A DNA stretch of 58,826 bases, from positions 1 through 58,826 of the forward strand of contig JAMOQG010000034.1 of the NCBI GenBank assembly GCA_027064135.1, read 5' to 3'. The notes under the pieces were generated by a model. The model worked only from the letters and a program-made list of their open reading frames with translations, was not told the origin of the DNA and did not search any database. How positions within the stretch are numbered: position 1 is the first letter of the stretch; every line of letters begins with the position of its first letter. The DNA comes from Peptostreptococcaceae bacterium. Its GTDB lineage: Bacteria > Bacillota > Clostridia > Peptostreptococcales > Acidaminobacteraceae. This document shows positions 58,671 to 58,826 of the stretch, one piece after another. Both the position numbers and the translations under genes were made by a program.

Positions 58671-58699
58671 ATTATATCAAACATATATTCGTTTGTCAA
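58671..58699 (-). promoter_or_regulatory. Consensus promoter of uvrBA with embedded SOS box
   Basis: On the minus strand TTGACA, 17 bases, TATAAT. The spacer holds CGAATATATGTTTG (58678-58691), which matches 12 of 14 positions of the Gram-positive LexA/DinR box, so LexA would block RNA polymerase directly. Confidence 0.85.
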
Positions 58700-58715
58700 A
58701 TCCATGTATTAATAT

Positions 58716-58826
58716 GCAAAATAATGACCACCCGTAAAACGGGTGGTTTTCTCTACCCCTATAAGGGGATATTACCGGCTAGCGCCTAAAGACGCTAGCT
58801 TTCACTTCCCGTTCAAGCTACAAAGC
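58716..58826. mobile_element. Probable edge of a mobile element (stacked hairpins)
   Basis: Three hairpins in about 110 bases: ACCACCC-GTAAAAC-GGGTGGT, CCCC-TATAA-GGGG and GCTAGCG-CCTAAAGA-CGCTAGC, then CCCGTTCAAGCTACAAAGC to the window end. GC content jumps compared with the flanking DNA. The pattern resembles subterminal hairpins and guide-RNA regions of IS200/IS605-type elements in Clostridia, but no transposase or TnpB is inside the window, so identity is tentative. Confidence 0.4.

Noticed and set aside
1-58826. CRISPR arrays, rRNA and tRNA genes
   Set aside because: No regularly spaced direct repeats, no rRNA-like segments and no convincing tRNA cloverleaf were seen; the only long direct repeat is the small-gene duplication.

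Overview
This window is strongly AT-rich DNA using the standard code (TGG for Trp; TGA as a stop in clpB and as a selenocysteine codon in one gene). Its gene content suggests a low-GC anaerobic member of the Bacillota, probably Clostridia-like. The pointers are HPr kinase, UgpC/MsmX-type ATPase with a CdaR/PucR-like regulator, SLH cell-wall domains, MutS2, ZapA, TadE/DUF5702 pseudopilins, sigma-54 control of a thiolase/CoA-transferase operon, and a selenocysteine formate dehydrogenase joined to NuoE/NuoF-type subunits. The exact taxon cannot be fixed from the sequence alone. Almost all genes lie on the minus strand.

Layout. (1) 1-6.1 kb: the 3' part of a GH65 maltose phosphorylase, then a sigma-54 activator divergent from thiolase-ctfA-ctfB, which carries a near-perfect -24/-12 promoter. 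(2) 6.1-10.2 kb: clpB with two CIRCE-type operators bracketing its promoter, an OsmC-family protein, and a soluble Rossmann/chemotaxis-receptor fusion. (3) 10.5-17.1 kb: a cyclic-di-GMP island with a MEDS/HD-GYP protein, a membrane GGDEF/HD-GYP protein and a TPR/GGDEF protein, interleaved with two nearly identical copies of an unrecognised 78-residue protein gene. (4) 17.3-20 kb: ProX deacylase, a dead acetyltransferase and an SLH surface protein. (5) 20-30.4 kb: housekeeping genes (cyclophilin, DUF523, mutS2, U32 peptidase, zapA, DUF212, murF, CdaR-like regulator, ugpC). (6) 30.5-36.8 kb: three pseudopilin-like genes, an EAL/HDOD protein, a PAS/PP2C phosphatase, and DUF554 and small membrane proteins. 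(7) 36.7-40.4 kb: a compact overlapping module of PHP-HATPase fusion, DRTGG protein, [FeFe]-hydrogenase-like iron-sulfur protein, RsbW-like ATPase and a second DRTGG protein. This is the best candidate for a functionally undescribed signalling system. (8) 40.4-50.1 kb: tmk, a decayed ABC importer behind a Fur-like box, and a formate operon (nuoE, 2Fe-2S protein, nuoF, selenocysteine fdhF with SECIS hairpin, mobA, fdhD, focA). (9) 50.3-58.7 kb: hprK, uvrC, a membrane protein, uvrA, and uvrB behind a consensus promoter containing an SOS box. The last ~110 bases form stacked hairpins that look like the edge of a mobile element.

Working together: the formate operon supplies uptake (FocA), oxidation (Sec-FdhF) and electron transfer to NAD and possibly ferredoxin (NuoE/NuoF type subunits), plus enzyme maturation (FdhD, MobA). 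The nearby hydrogenase-like/DRTGG/HATPase/PHP module resembles gene sets that accompany NAD-linked hydrogenases in Clostridia, so it may report redox or hydrogen status. The several c-di-GMP enzymes, the SLH protein and the pseudopilin-like genes point to regulated surface behaviour.
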